Part shown: piece after piece, positions 1 through 9,413 of the stretch
Layout: each line of letters starts with the position of its first letter
Numbering within the stretch: the first letter of the stretch is position 1
From: a virus
Reading direction: 5' to 3' (one strand)
Virus record (IMG/VR): IMGVR_UViG_3300025155_000165
Span: 1-20,120 of that record
Length of the DNA stretch: 20,120 bases
Notes under the pieces: model-generated
What the model was told of the DNA's origin: nothing
The model's database searches: none
What the model saw: the letters and a program-made list of their open reading frames with translations, nothing else
Made by a program: the position numbers and the translations under genes

Positions 1-3000
1 TCTCGGCGTAAGCCGCCGAAGCCTTGACCTGTTCCTCAGACAGCCGCATCTGCTCAATCTGGTAAGCCCTCTGAAGCTTGTTCTGCTCCTCCTCCAGCTT
101 CTTACGCTCCTCGAAGAACTGCATCTGTACTTTCAGGGCTTCCTGAGAGAAACGTAACTGCTCCTGCTGTTGCTGTCTCTGTACCCGGAAGCGTTCGTCC
201 TCCAGATCCCACAACTCTCTCTGGCGCTCACGCTGTTTATCGATTTGCTCCCCCTCGATGTCGTGCATGATGGTCTCTCGGCCCATCTGACGCTCGGCCA
301 TCCGGCGATCTCTACCCGTAAGGAACCTGGCCTGTTCGCCAAAGTCCTCCACTTTCCAGCCCCACTGCATGGCCCGAGTGCGATCCTGGGTCTGCCAGTC
401 CTCCATGGACCAGCCCCGCTGCATCTGGGACTGCTGCACGTTGAGACCCATATTCTGTTGGAAGAAACGGTTGCCCATCTCCATCTGTTGGGATTGCTGG
501 CCGAAGTTCCACTGCTGTTGGGCCCAATTCATATTCATGAAGGCGTCCTGGACACCCCAGAAGCCGCCTCCCTGTGACTGGAAGTTTGCCACCCCAGGAA
601 CGTTGAAGCCGAACTTGCCTGTATTGAACCCGAACGGAGAGCCCGTCTGTGGGTTGACAATCCCCGAATACTGGTCAATCCCTACGCCGGTGTTGAAGGC
701 CCGAGAGAGAGCCAACTGCTGTAACTGAATGCCTGCCTGGGCCTGCTGTGCTTTTCTGGCCTCCTGTGCCTGCCATTCCTGCCCTGCAAACTTGCCGCCC
801 TCGATCATCTCCATGATCAGGTCCTGGTTGATGTTGGCGTTACCTCTCCAGTCAGCACCCCAAATGCGGTTTGCCATAGATTGAGATGTGAGCCCTGGCA
901 TTGCAAGAGAGCTCATACCCCATGGCATTCCTGTTACAGTCTGGGTATACTGTCCCCATGGATTAGTCCCTTCCCGGATATCCGTCATGCCCATGTAGGC
1001 AGTGGTCATTTGTGTGCCGCCAATCCCCGGCATGGTCAATGGTAGTTGGGCCATCTGTTCTGGGTTCTGGGTCATGTAGGCTGCAAACTGCAAGGGATTA
1101 CCAGAAGTGACACCTTGAAGCTGTTGGAATGTTCCTTGTGGAAGTTGGGTGAAAGCCTGTGATAACAGATCGGCCTGTCGGGTTGGCATACCACCCCTGC
1201 CTGCAAGGAGGCCGCCCATCTGGGTTGCCCACTGCTGTTGGGACTGGAGCTGGTTGATCTGGCCCATATTCCAGCCTGCATACTGGCTTAGATCAATTGT
1301 TCCCGGAGCCATCCCCAGACCCAGGAAGCCACCCTGGAGTTGCTGGAATGCCTGATATCTCTGTTGATCCTGCATGAGCTGTTGTTGCTGGAGTTGCAGG
1401 TTAGCTGTCGTAGGCTGGCCCTGGAACGCCCCCACCGGAGGGGCTTGCCAGGGGATCCCCATGGTCCGCAGGCCAGCACCCACGTTATAGCGTTGTTGCA
1501 TGAGCCCGAACATCTCTGGGGCGACGCCTGCCAACTGTTGGTAGTATGCCTCCTCTGTGGCCTGTTCTCTAAAGCGGGGAGCGGATGCACCAAGTACGCC
1601 ATACCTTTGAGCGCCTTCCATAAGCAGGGCGGCCTCACCTTCCTCACGCCCACCTTCCTCGGTCCATCTCTGAATGAATTGTCCGGCGATCCTTCTTTGC
1701 TCTCGTTGTGTTCTCCAGGGAGCCGCCCCCATCTGTTGAGCGGCCTGTATCCAGGGAGCTTGCATGGAGACTGCCCCTGCCAGAAACTCGAACTGGCCGC
1801 CAGGCTCCATCCCCAACTGCAAGCCGTATCTTCCGGCCATGATCTCTGCCCCGATTACACCCTCTGCCGGAGCCTGATACCTAGGAGCCTCAGCCGTCCC
1901 ATAACGGGCCATCCATTGGGCCACCTGGTTGCGATCGTAACCCATCCCCTGGAGGACTTCCTGTAAGGACTGCTCTGGGGCAGCTTCCCTGGCCTCCCGA
2001 ATTCTCTGGATCTGGGCTGTGATATCCTGGGCCTCCGGGGTAGACCTCCAGGCTGCTCTTTGGGTGTCAGTAGGAGATGCGAAGAAGTTCGAGAGTGGAC
2101 CAACGATCCCTGCCGCCCAAGAACTTCCCGGTAGGGTCCACCGTCCTCCCGTCAACGGATTGACCCGAGATCTCTGATCCATTGTTGCCTGAAGCTCTTC
2201 TGGAGTAAACCCCCCGGTAAATAGCCTGGAGGCCATCCCTACCCCGGTGATCTCGGGTTGAGCCATGCCGCCCAACATGCTCATGGCTGTCATACCAACG
2301 GGAGCTGCTATTGCGCCTGCGGCACCCAGGGCAACGGCAGCACCTGGAATGGGGATCATACCTCCCATCCATAAACCAGCGCCTCCACCAGCCAGGGCAG
2401 CCTGGAGTAGATTGACGCCCCCTTGAAGCCCTGGCCTTTGGGCAATCTGCGCCTGTGCTGCTCTAAAACCGGCAAATCCAGCCCCGCCATACATGGTCTG
2501 TGCTTGCTGGAGCTGCTGTTCAGGTCCCCAATAAGGCATCCCGCCGCCCATGGCCTGGCCTACTGTCTGGGAGATCATGGCCTGTTGCTCCTGGAAGGGA
2601 GCATAGCCCATCTGAGCGCCACCAGTGGTGATATCCCAGATGCTCCGTAGATACATTAGGCCAAAGCCACCCATGGTCGCCCGAGCCAGCCTGCCGTAAC
2701 CCCGCAGCTCGTCTCCACCGCCTCCCCAACCAGCCGGAGTCGGTCTACCCATCCCAGTCGCCATGGCTCCAACCCTGGCTCTGGCGTAAGCCTGCTGTGA
2801 TGTCTCGTATCTCTCGAGCGCCGTGGCCTGTTCTTCCTTTCCAATACCCATGCCACGGATAGACTCGAATTCTCCTGGAGTAATCAGCCCTGCGGCACCC
2901 TCGGTGGGTAGGCCAAACATCTTGCGCACACCGATAGCCCGGCCCATAAGCTGGGCCTCTGTCTTACCCAACGTTTCCAGCTTTGCCAGCATCCTGTTCG

Positions 3001-6000
3001 GGTCTAGTTCCAGGCCACGCTCAATAGCTTCGTTGAACTCGGTATGCCTGCCCTTGAGGTCTCCCAGGGACTTGACCTGCATGTCCATGGCCTTGGTGGT
3101 TTGTTCCATAAGGCCCAACCAGCGATTAGCCAGGTCTACACCCTGAGTGGTGAGAGGTTGCTCGCCTGCCCTGCCAGCCTTGGTTGCAGAGACGATCTGC
3201 TGTAGAGACTGGAAGCCGGTGAACGTCTCACCGAGGCGAGTGCCTAGTTGAGCACCTCCTGGAATGTTCAACTCTTCCTGGTAACGGGCGGCCTCGGAGC
3301 CTCCTGCGGCCATGGCCTGAACTGCCATTCCCGGAAGACCGGTATCGCCAAGGTCTCTCATTTGAGGAGTGATTGCCTGAGCAAACTTCTGGAACCACCC
3401 AAACTGCTGTAGGGCTCCCTGTAATCTTGGGATGCTCTGTACGCCTCTCCTGAAGTTGATCCCTAGCTGCTGTGCTCTCATGGGGGCTTGGGCAATAGCC
3501 TCCTGTGGAGCCATCCCTGCAATCGCTTCTCGCTGCTCTCCGGTAAACATCTGGGAGAGCATTTGAGGCAACTCCTGGAAGGTCTCCCTGAGTGTACCGC
3601 CCTGAAGTTCACCACCTTCTGTGAACTCCCCAAAATACTTGCCGAACATGGCCTCGGTTGTCTGCCATACAGCCTGCGCCTGTACGGGACTGTACTTCGT
3701 CCTGCGCCCAAAGATCGTGCCCCGACCTCCCCCCGACCCCACCTGTTTTAGAAATGTGTTAGCGAAGTATTGGGCGATCTCGGCCATGTCTGCCTGGCCT
3801 GCCATCTGCCGCCCAACCTGGGAAAATGTCTGTCTCTGTGGCTCCTCTTCCGGCTCTTGCATAGCCTCTGCAACCGGTGTTCCTCCAGTCGGTCCTCCTG
3901 GCCCTCCGGGTGCTCCGGGTTGCGGAACAGGCTGTCCCTGCCTGGGTGCGCCACCTGCCATTCCTGGAATGGGAATGCCCTGTGCCTTCATGTAGCGGCT
4001 CATAAACTGCTCGACTACTTGGGGACTAGTCTGCTCTGGCCCAAGGGTGACCAGGTTACCCATACCCTGCTGGAAGATCTTCTCGCCTACGTTGAATAGG
4101 GCCTTCCTGCGCTCTGCCCCGCCGAACTTAGTTGGATCTGCCCGGATAGCCCCAAACTCTTCTGAGAAGAACCTCTCGGTCACATCTCTATGGACGGGTA
4201 GGATCTTGGCTCCCTGTGCCTTGTGAGTAAGGCGGTAGATACCCATCTGACCGGCATACTCCTCCGGCCTGGTCGTTCCGGTCTTCAAGTCCATGATCGA
4301 GCGTTCGCCGGTCTCGGGGTCTGTGTAAATAAAGTCGGTCTGCCCGGTAACCAGCCCTTCCTTGGTGACTCGCCGCTCGACATCCGAGACGCCTTGCGGT
4401 TGGGCCTGCTGTAAGTAATAAGCCAATGCCTGGTGTGCTCTGGTGCCCTCGATCCTGGGCTCCTGTGCTCCTGTACCAGTGTACCCTTCCGGATAGGACA
4501 GTTCCGAGGCAGTCAAGATACCGATATCCCTGGGATCAAGCTTCTGCCCGGCTGCCTGTTTACGGGCAATCTCTCCGGTCTTGAACTGGCGAATGGGATC
4601 CATCATTTCTAAGACCCGAGCGTAGGGCGTCTCGAACTGTTCCTGAACCTGCTGTGAAGCTCCTACGAGAGCTGTTAGATCTTCTCTCGTCTGGATGGGC
4701 ATGGGCTCGCCTGTGACCGGATGGGCTACTCTTAGAGGGCCTTCTTCTGAAAACCCGGCCAGTCCACCCCAGGTCTTGCGGTAATCACGGACCATTGGTA
4801 GATTGCCAATACCTCTCTGTTCGGCAGAGAGCAGAACTTCCCCAACTCCTTCGACAGTCTTATAGCGTTGCTCTCCCTTGAGGTGTCTGGAGAAATCGAA
4901 CAAGGTAGAGAGCGGCCTGAGCTCCTGCTCCAGTTGCTCGTAAGGAACACGCTCGCCGCCCATCAGAATGCCACCTCTACGAGCGAAACCGGCCATGACA
5001 CCTGCTCGTTTGGTAGGATCTTTGGCTGTGCGTTCAAAGCCTGCGGCCAAAGCCGACATTCCTGCGACTGATCTTGTCCCGATCAGTCCTTGCTCCTCGA
5101 GCCCGGTCATTGCTCGAGCCATAGCCGTGGACCTGGCAGCCGGTGTTCCTTGTACTGCCCTGGCCCCTGTAATAGCCTCAGAGATTTGCGTCCGTCTCTC
5201 CCGGAGCACATCTTCCCCCGCACCTTCCGGGACCTGCATGAGCATACTGGAAACCCAATCGGCAGGCATTTCAGACGTACCAATACCAGCACCGATCCGG
5301 CGCACCAGGGCGCTTACGTCCTCCTCCATTGGGTTCCACATCTGGGTCGAGTAGGAGAACTGGCTCCCTCCAGCCATATTGACACCCCACCGAGCTTCAT
5401 AAGCCCCTGTGTCCTGGAGCTCGGCCTGGAAGCCAGATGTACCCATGATGTTTTCGAAGAAGTTCTGGAATTTATTCTCGAAGTCTAGCCTGGATTGGTA
5501 GCGAGCTTGGCCTATATCCACCATCTCGGTTGCCAATCTCTCGGGTACACCCAGGAAGGAAGCCGCCACAGCCGGACGCCTTCGGAATATGTTATAGGCC
5601 GATCCCATCCCTTTGGTTTTTGTTTCATTCCAGAGCATCCCCTCTGCCTGAAACTCCTGTGTTCCTAGCTGCGCCCGTTTCGCAAATAGACCTTCCCGAA
5701 TATCCTCTATCTCCCCACCGATCTGTTGTTGCAGCAGACGCTCTCCAGATGGCCCCATCATCCGGGCAATGGACGCTTGCATGTTCTGGCCCCAGGGGTT
5801 CATCGAGGCTGCTTGCGCCCCAAAGAGAGCATTGAAGGTCTTTTGCTGTTGGGCCGGCCTCAGGTTCTCCGTTATCTGCCGAAGCCACCCGCTATATTCT
5901 TCGTTGTCTCCTGTCTCTCCGTAGAACCTCTTCCATCCTCCAGATACTCCCTTTCCTGTCCTGATGGCGAGCGGAAGAAGGGTATATGGGTCAAGGTCGA

Positions 6001-9000
6001 TATCACCCAGGTTGGCACCATATATCGAGGACGTGATCAAATCCGGCAGCATCAGCCCGGATCTCTTCATGGCATCTATAATTCTCGGGCCGGTGCGCTT
6101 CATCCTTTCCTTTGGATCTGTAACCCAGGGCTGCTCCGTTGTGATGGATACAGGGTGTATCGAGCCTGGCATTCCTTCAGTACCAATGTTGGGAGCCGGG
6201 TACCTGGTCATGATCCCGGTCGCTCCCTCCATGATCCTTTGATACCTTCTCCACTCGAGGGGGTTTCGTGTCCCGCCCTGCAATAGATAATTACGTCTAA
6301 GTCCTTCAGGCGTCATCACCACCTGGCCCGGAGGTACGGTGGATGTGCCTGCCGCCCGGCTGAAGATGCCGCCCCTTTGCTTGCGGAGCTGGTCTGTGTC
6401 TGTATACTCTCCCTGGAATGACTGAATATTTCTACGCAGGAGCTCATCTGGAATTTCCAGCTCTGCACTTTCCAATAAGCCTCCCATAAACCTGTTGAAC
6501 TTAGTAGCCACCTGCGCCTGTGTCTGAAACTCCATCCCCCCCTCTTCTGTAATCTCAGAGAGCAAGCTCTCGAGCTCTCTATATTGTCCTCCACCAGCCA
6601 TAGCAACTTTGTTCAGCGGGTCCCAATAGATCGGCTCCGGGCCCTCTTGCCTCCCTGTAGCCTCTCTCATGACATTCTCGTAGATGCTCATGAGCTGAGT
6701 TTGACCATAAGGTTCCCCCGCAGTCTCGAGCCTCTGAACCTCTCCCAGTACACCCTCTCGAATTGTCCTTGCTATATCCTTATCTATCGTGGCAAACCGG
6801 CGTAATTCCTGTGGATGGCCCCACTGAGTAGCTTGCCACGCTCGAGTTACGTCTTGAAGGGCAACTCTGGCAGGATTATCGGGAAATAGATTGGCCTCAC
6901 GCTCCTGCATCCATCTGGCTACACCTCCTTGGCCTTGTGCGAGCATCGCCTGAAGGTGCTCGCCCTGAGTGGATCCGACGCCTGCGGCCTCCTGCACTAT
7001 AGTCTTCAGTTGCGTGGAGTACAGAGATTGGGTCGTCATCCAGGACGTATAGAGATTAGTGTCCCTATCGAAGGTGACATTCTTATTGAAGGTCCTCAAA
7101 TACTGTTTGATGTTACTCTGGCCCATCCCCTGTGATTTCAAGTGTTCGACAAGCCCTTCTTTGGCAAGCCGGTAAGTCTCGGGATCATACTGCTCGATAG
7201 GCTGGCGGCCCTTCTCGATAATGCCTGCGCCAAATTTCTGGATCAGCTCCTCCTGGTTCGGGTAGGCTCTCAGGGCATTCGTGACCTGCATGAGCATCTC
7301 GGTACCAGTCTGCGCTCTACCGGATAACTTTCCAACATCCTCCAGGCTGAGAGGAATATTCCCCCTTCGCATTGTGGTCAATGCCTGGAGGACATCTTTA
7401 TCTCCTCGAAAGAGTGTTCCTAGAAACTCATGAGGTCGCTCCATACCCTGAAGGGCAGGTAGCATAAGGGCCTCGATATTCCTGGCGTTTTGCAGGATAT
7501 CGTACTCTCGCATTCCTGTAGCTGTCTGGACAGCCTGCTCGACGCCAACGAGCGATGGGTTCATCTGCCCTTTTGCACTTTGCCCCTTGAATGCCCCCGT
7601 GGTGGCAACCACCTTCATGAGCTCCACGATTGGGTCTTCCCCTGCGCCAAAACTGATCTGCTGGAAGCCTTTCTGGGTCAGGCGTTTCAGCCAGGGCTCG
7701 AGCTGCTCCTGGGTCAAGCCTTCCCGCCATGCCTCGGGCAAGACTGCCTGATAGCCATATATCTGCTCGTACTGGTTTCCAGCCGTATAGGAAAGCCTCT
7801 GGCCTTCAGGGACACCTGTTGTGTAGACCACTCGCTTGCCAGGATCGAGCCTCTTTCCCAACACGCTTGGATCCATCTGGAACTTGGACTCGGCAAAAGT
7901 CTGAAGGTTCTTGGCCTTCACTTCCTGCTGCTCTCTGGCAAACCGGCCTGCCATAAGCATTCCCCCTTGCTCGGTTATATACTCCCTGAGGCCCGGTGGA
8001 AGCTGGGCCTGCATAGCTCCAGATCCCCACGGCAGCTCGCCAATGGAAGTAACCGTTCTCATAGGAATGCCCTGGTAGGGTTGTTCTCCCGACCTTAGAG
8101 TGATAGACGCCTGCCTGAGAAACTCTTGCGGGATCATCGAGAGACGTTGCTGGCCCTCCTGTTCATAGAGCATCATGGGAGTAGCCATTTCCCTGCGCCC
8201 GGCTATGTAGGTTTGCTTATAGGGTTTAGGGGTGAAGACATCTACAGCCGTCTCCCCGCCCCTCTGTGTCAATTCCCCGGAAGCCCAAGGGGTAACGTAC
8301 ACCGCTCCGGTTGTTGTGGAAGGCTCGTGGACGTAACCACCAAACAGCCTAGACCAGATGGAGGAGGGCGAGAGACCCCTAAGGTTGGCCTGCTCTTGTA
8401 GAGCTCCTACTGACTGTTCAAGTGTCCTCGAATAGCGAGCTCGCTGTTGCTCGGGTGTCTCCCCGGCCACTAAGCCAGGCTCCACAATAGGCACGTTGTA
8501 AGTGCCTGCCTGGTGACGAATAGCCTGCGGGTTGGCAACTTCCGTTGGAGAGACATACAGGTTCGAGGCTGGAATGCGCCCTGGAATGTTCTGGCCCTCG
8601 GGTGTCTGGAACGACCCACCCCACGGATGGGCCTGCGTATTGATCCTCCTAAAGAAGTCCATAACGGTATCACGCATGGTGAACCGTTCTGGCGTCTGTC
8701 CTTTTTGCTCTACCCACGAGCCAAAAGCCCCTGAAACCCTCCTGGCAAAGGATTGGATACCGGTGTAGAAAGGTGTCTCTGAGACCCCTTCTCCGATCCC
8801 TGCCACACCAGCCGACCTGAGATCCCCACGCATGAAGTTGTAGCCCTCACCCGTCCGGATCATCAAGGTCTCGTTGGGAGCACCTCTAACTCTCCCGAAC
8901 CAGGCTTGCCCCTCGGCCTGTGGATGAGCGATCTTCACCTCGAACTCATTAGGGACGCTCTCCCAACCGGATTGCTTGTATATTTGAGCCGGGTTGACCT

Positions 9001-9130
9001 GAACGTTCTGCTCGTAACCCTGCCAGCCCAAAGTGCGAAGCTCCCGCAGGAGCAAGTCCCTCAATTCCTGGGGGGACTGGAAGGCGGCGGTCTCTTGTGG
9101 TCTGGAGATGTCGAAGTTCTGGAAGGGCAT
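1..9130 (-). CDS. Giant tape measure-like tail protein with an internal RecB-type nuclease domain (3' end outside window)
   Basis: One frame is open from ATG 9130 to the window edge: 3,043 codons and no stop seen on reading it through. It starts one base after the stop of the frameshifted tail chaperone, the usual place of the tape measure gene, which sets tail length and helps DNA entry. Layout: residues 1-1540 unrecognised; about 1540-1650 a PD-(D/E)XK nuclease with G1562-T-x-x-H1566, G1596-x-x-D1599, D1614-x-K1616-TG and Q1628-x-x-x-Y1632; about 1715-1765 a Pro/Gly linker with an acidic tail; about 2241-2290 an Ala/Gly-rich hydrophobic stretch able to cross a membrane; about 2550-2900 rich in Gln, Met, Gly and Trp; 2906-2941 two 18-residue GWxxED repeats; about 2950-3043 a charged Gln/Glu/Arg coiled coil. 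No strong Shine-Dalgarno is seen (AAGAG), so start by translational coupling is likely. The tape measure role rests on position and composition; the nuclease on motifs. The C-terminus is missing. Confidence 0.85.
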   Translation of the reverse strand, partial: MPFQNFDISRPQETAAFQSPQELRDLLLRELRTLGWQGYEQNVQVNPAQIYKQSGWESVPNEFEVKIAHPQAEGQAWFGRVRGAPNETLMIRTGEGYNFMRGDLRSAGVAGIGEGVSETPFYTGIQSFARRVSGAFGSWVEQKGQTPERFTMRDTVMDFFRRINTQAHPWGGSFQTPEGQNIPGRIPASNLYVSPTEVANPQAIRHQAGTYNVPIVEPGLVAGETPEQQRARYSRTLEQSVGALQEQANLRGLSPSSIWSRLFGGYVHEPSTTTGAVYVTPWASGELTQRGGETAVDVFTPKPYKQTYIAGRREMATPMMLYEQEGQQRLSMIPQEFLRQASITLRSGEQPYQGIPMRTVTSIGELPWGSGAMQAQLPPGLREYITEQGGMLMAGRFAREQQEVKAKNLQTFAESKFQMDPSVLGKRLDPGKRVVYTTGVPEGQRLSYTAGNQYEQIYGYQAVLPEAWREGLTQEQLEPWLKRLTQKGFQQISFGAGEDPIVELMKVVATTGAFKGQSAKGQMNPSLVGVEQAVQTATGMREYDILQNARNIEALMLPALQGMERPHEFLGTLFRGDKDVLQALTTMRRGNIPLSLEDVGKLSGRAQTGTEMLMQVTNALRAYPNQEELIQKFGAGIIEKGRQPIEQYDPETYRLAKEGLVEHLKSQGMGQSNIKQYLRTFNKNVTFDRDTNLYTSWMTTQSLYSTQLKTIVQEAAGVGSTQGEHLQAMLAQGQGGVARWMQEREANLFPDNPARVALQDVTRAWQATQWGHPQELRRFATIDKDIARTIREGVLGEVQRLETAGEPYGQTQLMSIYENVMREATGRQEGPEPIYWDPLNKVAMAGGGQYRELESLLSEITEEGGMEFQTQAQVATKFNRFMGGLLESAELEIPDELLRRNIQSFQGEYTDTDQLRKQRGGIFSRAAGTSTVPPGQVVMTPEGLRRNYLLQGGTRNPLEWRRYQRIMEGATGIMTRYPAPNIGTEGMPGSIHPVSITTEQPWVTDPKERMKRTGPRIIDAMKRSGLMLPDLITSSIYGANLGDIDLDPYTLLPLAIRTGKGVSGGWKRFYGETGDNEEYSGWLRQITENLRPAQQQKTFNALFGAQAASMNPWGQNMQASIARMMGPSGERLLQQQIGGEIEDIREGLFAKRAQLGTQEFQAEGMLWNETKTKGMGSAYNIFRRRPAVAASFLGVPERLATEMVDIGQARYQSRLDFENKFQNFFENIMGTSGFQAELQDTGAYEARWGVNMAGGSQFSYSTQMWNPMEEDVSALVRRIGAGIGTSEMPADWVSSMLMQVPEGAGEDVLRERRTQISEAITGARAVQGTPAARSTAMARAMTGLEEQGLIGTRSVAGMSALAAGFERTAKDPTKRAGVMAGFARRGGILMGGERVPYEQLEQELRPLSTLFDFSRHLKGEQRYKTVEGVGEVLLSAEQRGIGNLPMVRDYRKTWGGLAGFSEEGPLRVAHPVTGEPMPIQTREDLTALVGASQQVQEQFETPYARVLEMMDPIRQFKTGEIARKQAAGQKLDPRDIGILTASELSYPEGYTGTGAQEPRIEGTRAHQALAYYLQQAQPQGVSDVERRVTKEGLVTGQTDFIYTDPETGERSIMDLKTGTTRPEEYAGQMGIYRLTHKAQGAKILPVHRDVTERFFSEEFGAIRADPTKFGGAERRKALFNVGEKIFQQGMGNLVTLGPEQTSPQVVEQFMSRYMKAQGIPIPGMAGGAPRQGQPVPQPGAPGGPGGPTGGTPVAEAMQEPEEEPQRQTFSQVGRQMAGQADMAEIAQYFANTFLKQVGSGGGRGTIFGRRTKYSPVQAQAVWQTTEAMFGKYFGEFTEGGELQGGTLRETFQELPQMLSQMFTGEQREAIAGMAPQEAIAQAPMRAQQLGINFRRGVQSIPRLQGALQQFGWFQKFAQAITPQMRDLGDTGLPGMAVQAMAAGGSEAARYQEELNIPGGAQLGTRLGETFTGFQSLQQIVSATKAGRAGEQPLTTQGVDLANRWLGLMEQTTKAMDMQVKSLGDLKGRHTEFNEAIERGLELDPNRMLAKLETLGKTEAQLMGRAIGVRKMFGLPTEGAAGLITPGEFESIRGMGIGKEEQATALERYETSQQAYARARVGAMATGMGRPTPAGWGGGGDELRGYGRLARATMGGFGLMYLRSIWDITTGGAQMGYAPFQEQQAMISQTVGQAMGGGMPYWGPEQQLQQAQTMYGGAGFAGFRAAQAQIAQRPGLQGGVNLLQAALAGGGAGLWMGGMIPIPGAAVALGAAGAIAAPVGMTAMSMLGGMAQPEITGVGMASRLFTGGFTPEELQATMDQRSRVNPLTGGRWTLPGSSWAAGIVGPLSNFFASPTDTQRAAWRSTPEAQDITAQIQRIREAREAAPEQSLQEVLQGMGYDRNQVAQWMARYGTAEAPRYQAPAEGVIGAEIMAGRYGLQLGMEPGGQFEFLAGAVSMQAPWIQAAQQMGAAPWRTQREQRRIAGQFIQRWTEEGGREEGEAALLMEGAQRYGVLGASAPRFREQATEEAYYQQLAGVAPEMFGLMQQRYNVGAGLRTMGIPWQAPPVGAFQGQPTTANLQLQQQQLMQDQQRYQAFQQLQGGFLGLGMAPGTIDLSQYAGWNMGQINQLQSQQQWATQMGGLLAGRGGMPTRQADLLSQAFTQLPQGTFQQLQGVTSGNPLQFAAYMTQNPEQMAQLPLTMPGIGGTQMTTAYMGMTDIREGTNPWGQYTQTVTGMPWGMSSLAMPGLTSQSMANRIWGADWRGNANINQDLIMEMIEGGKFAGQEWQAQEARKAQQAQAGIQLQQLALSRAFNTGVGIDQYSGIVNPQTGSPFGFNTGKFGFNVPGVANFQSQGGGFWGVQDAFMNMNWAQQQWNFGQQSQQMEMGNRFFQQNMGLNVQQSQMQRGWSMEDWQTQDRTRAMQWGWKVEDFGEQARFLTGRDRRMAERQMGRETIMHDIEGEQIDKQRERQRELWDLEDERFRVQRQQQQEQLRFSQEALKVQMQFFEERKKLEEEQNKLQRAYQIEQMRLSEEQVKASAAYAE
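4180..4520 (-). other. PD-(D/E)XK (RecB/Cas4-like, PDDEXK_1 type) nuclease domain inside the giant tail protein
   Basis: This stretch encodes about residues 1537-1650 of the giant protein. The motif order and spacing match RecB/Cas4-like exonucleases: GTRAH (H1566, first metal ligand), then GQTDF (D1599), then a strand ending MDLKTG (D1614, K1616), then a helix with QMGIY (Q1628, Y1632). Fifteen residues separate the two aspartates, in the normal range. The four motifs and all catalytic residues are intact, so an active metal-dependent nuclease is expected. No Cys cluster for an iron-sulfur site of the Cas4/AddB type is seen nearby. The domain borders are approximate. A degenerate, structural-only use cannot be excluded from sequence. 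Confidence 0.8.
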
Positions 9131-9131
9131 G

Positions 9132-9413
9132 TCAGACTCTTTTGTCTTGCTGTTTCTGGATGGCGGTAAAGATGTTGCGGATATCGGCGCACCGCTTCAT
9201 TTCCATCATCAGGATATAGGGCTGGTCCAGAAAACCTCCTCCAAAGGGTAGCGCCCTAAACTCCTCCCTTTGCTCCAGGTAGATAAGCGCCTGGGGCTTC
9301 TCCGGGATAATGGCACTTAGCCCTAGCCTGATCTCATTCTGTGCACCGAAGTAATTCATCAGGGTCTCTTCCAGCTCATGCAGGAGCTTCTCTAATTCAT
9401 ACTCCCCAAAGGG
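9132..9413 (-). CDS. Tail assembly chaperone, -1 frame extension (gpT-like part of a gpG-gpGT system)
   Basis: This frame has no ATG or ribosome-binding site of its own at the proper place; it is joined to the upstream chaperone by a -1 slip at 9413-9407. The slip would give a 238-residue fusion: 147 residues from the upstream frame, then 91 from this one. The encoded part has a Leu/Glu-rich helix followed by a segment with PFGGG and LDQPY, and an Arg/Lys/Gln-rich C-terminus. In lambda-like phages, the short G and long GT products coat the tape measure protein and recruit tail tube subunits, and are absent from the virion. The stop TGA at 9134-9132 lies one base before the ATG of the giant tail gene. 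A TTG at 9422 could be called as a start, but the slip explains the frame better. Confidence 0.8.
   Translation of the reverse strand, partial: PFGEYELEKLLHELEETLMNYFGAQNEIRLGLSAIIPEKPQALIYLEQREEFRALPFGGGFLDQPYILMMEMKRCADIRNIFTAIQKQQDKRV

Noticed and set aside
1-9100. Many plus-strand and other-frame open frames of 60-200 codons in the left half
   Set aside because: They lie opposite or inside the giant minus-strand frame, lack proper ribosome-binding sites, and their sequences have the Leu/Pro/Cys/Trp-rich look of shadow frames.
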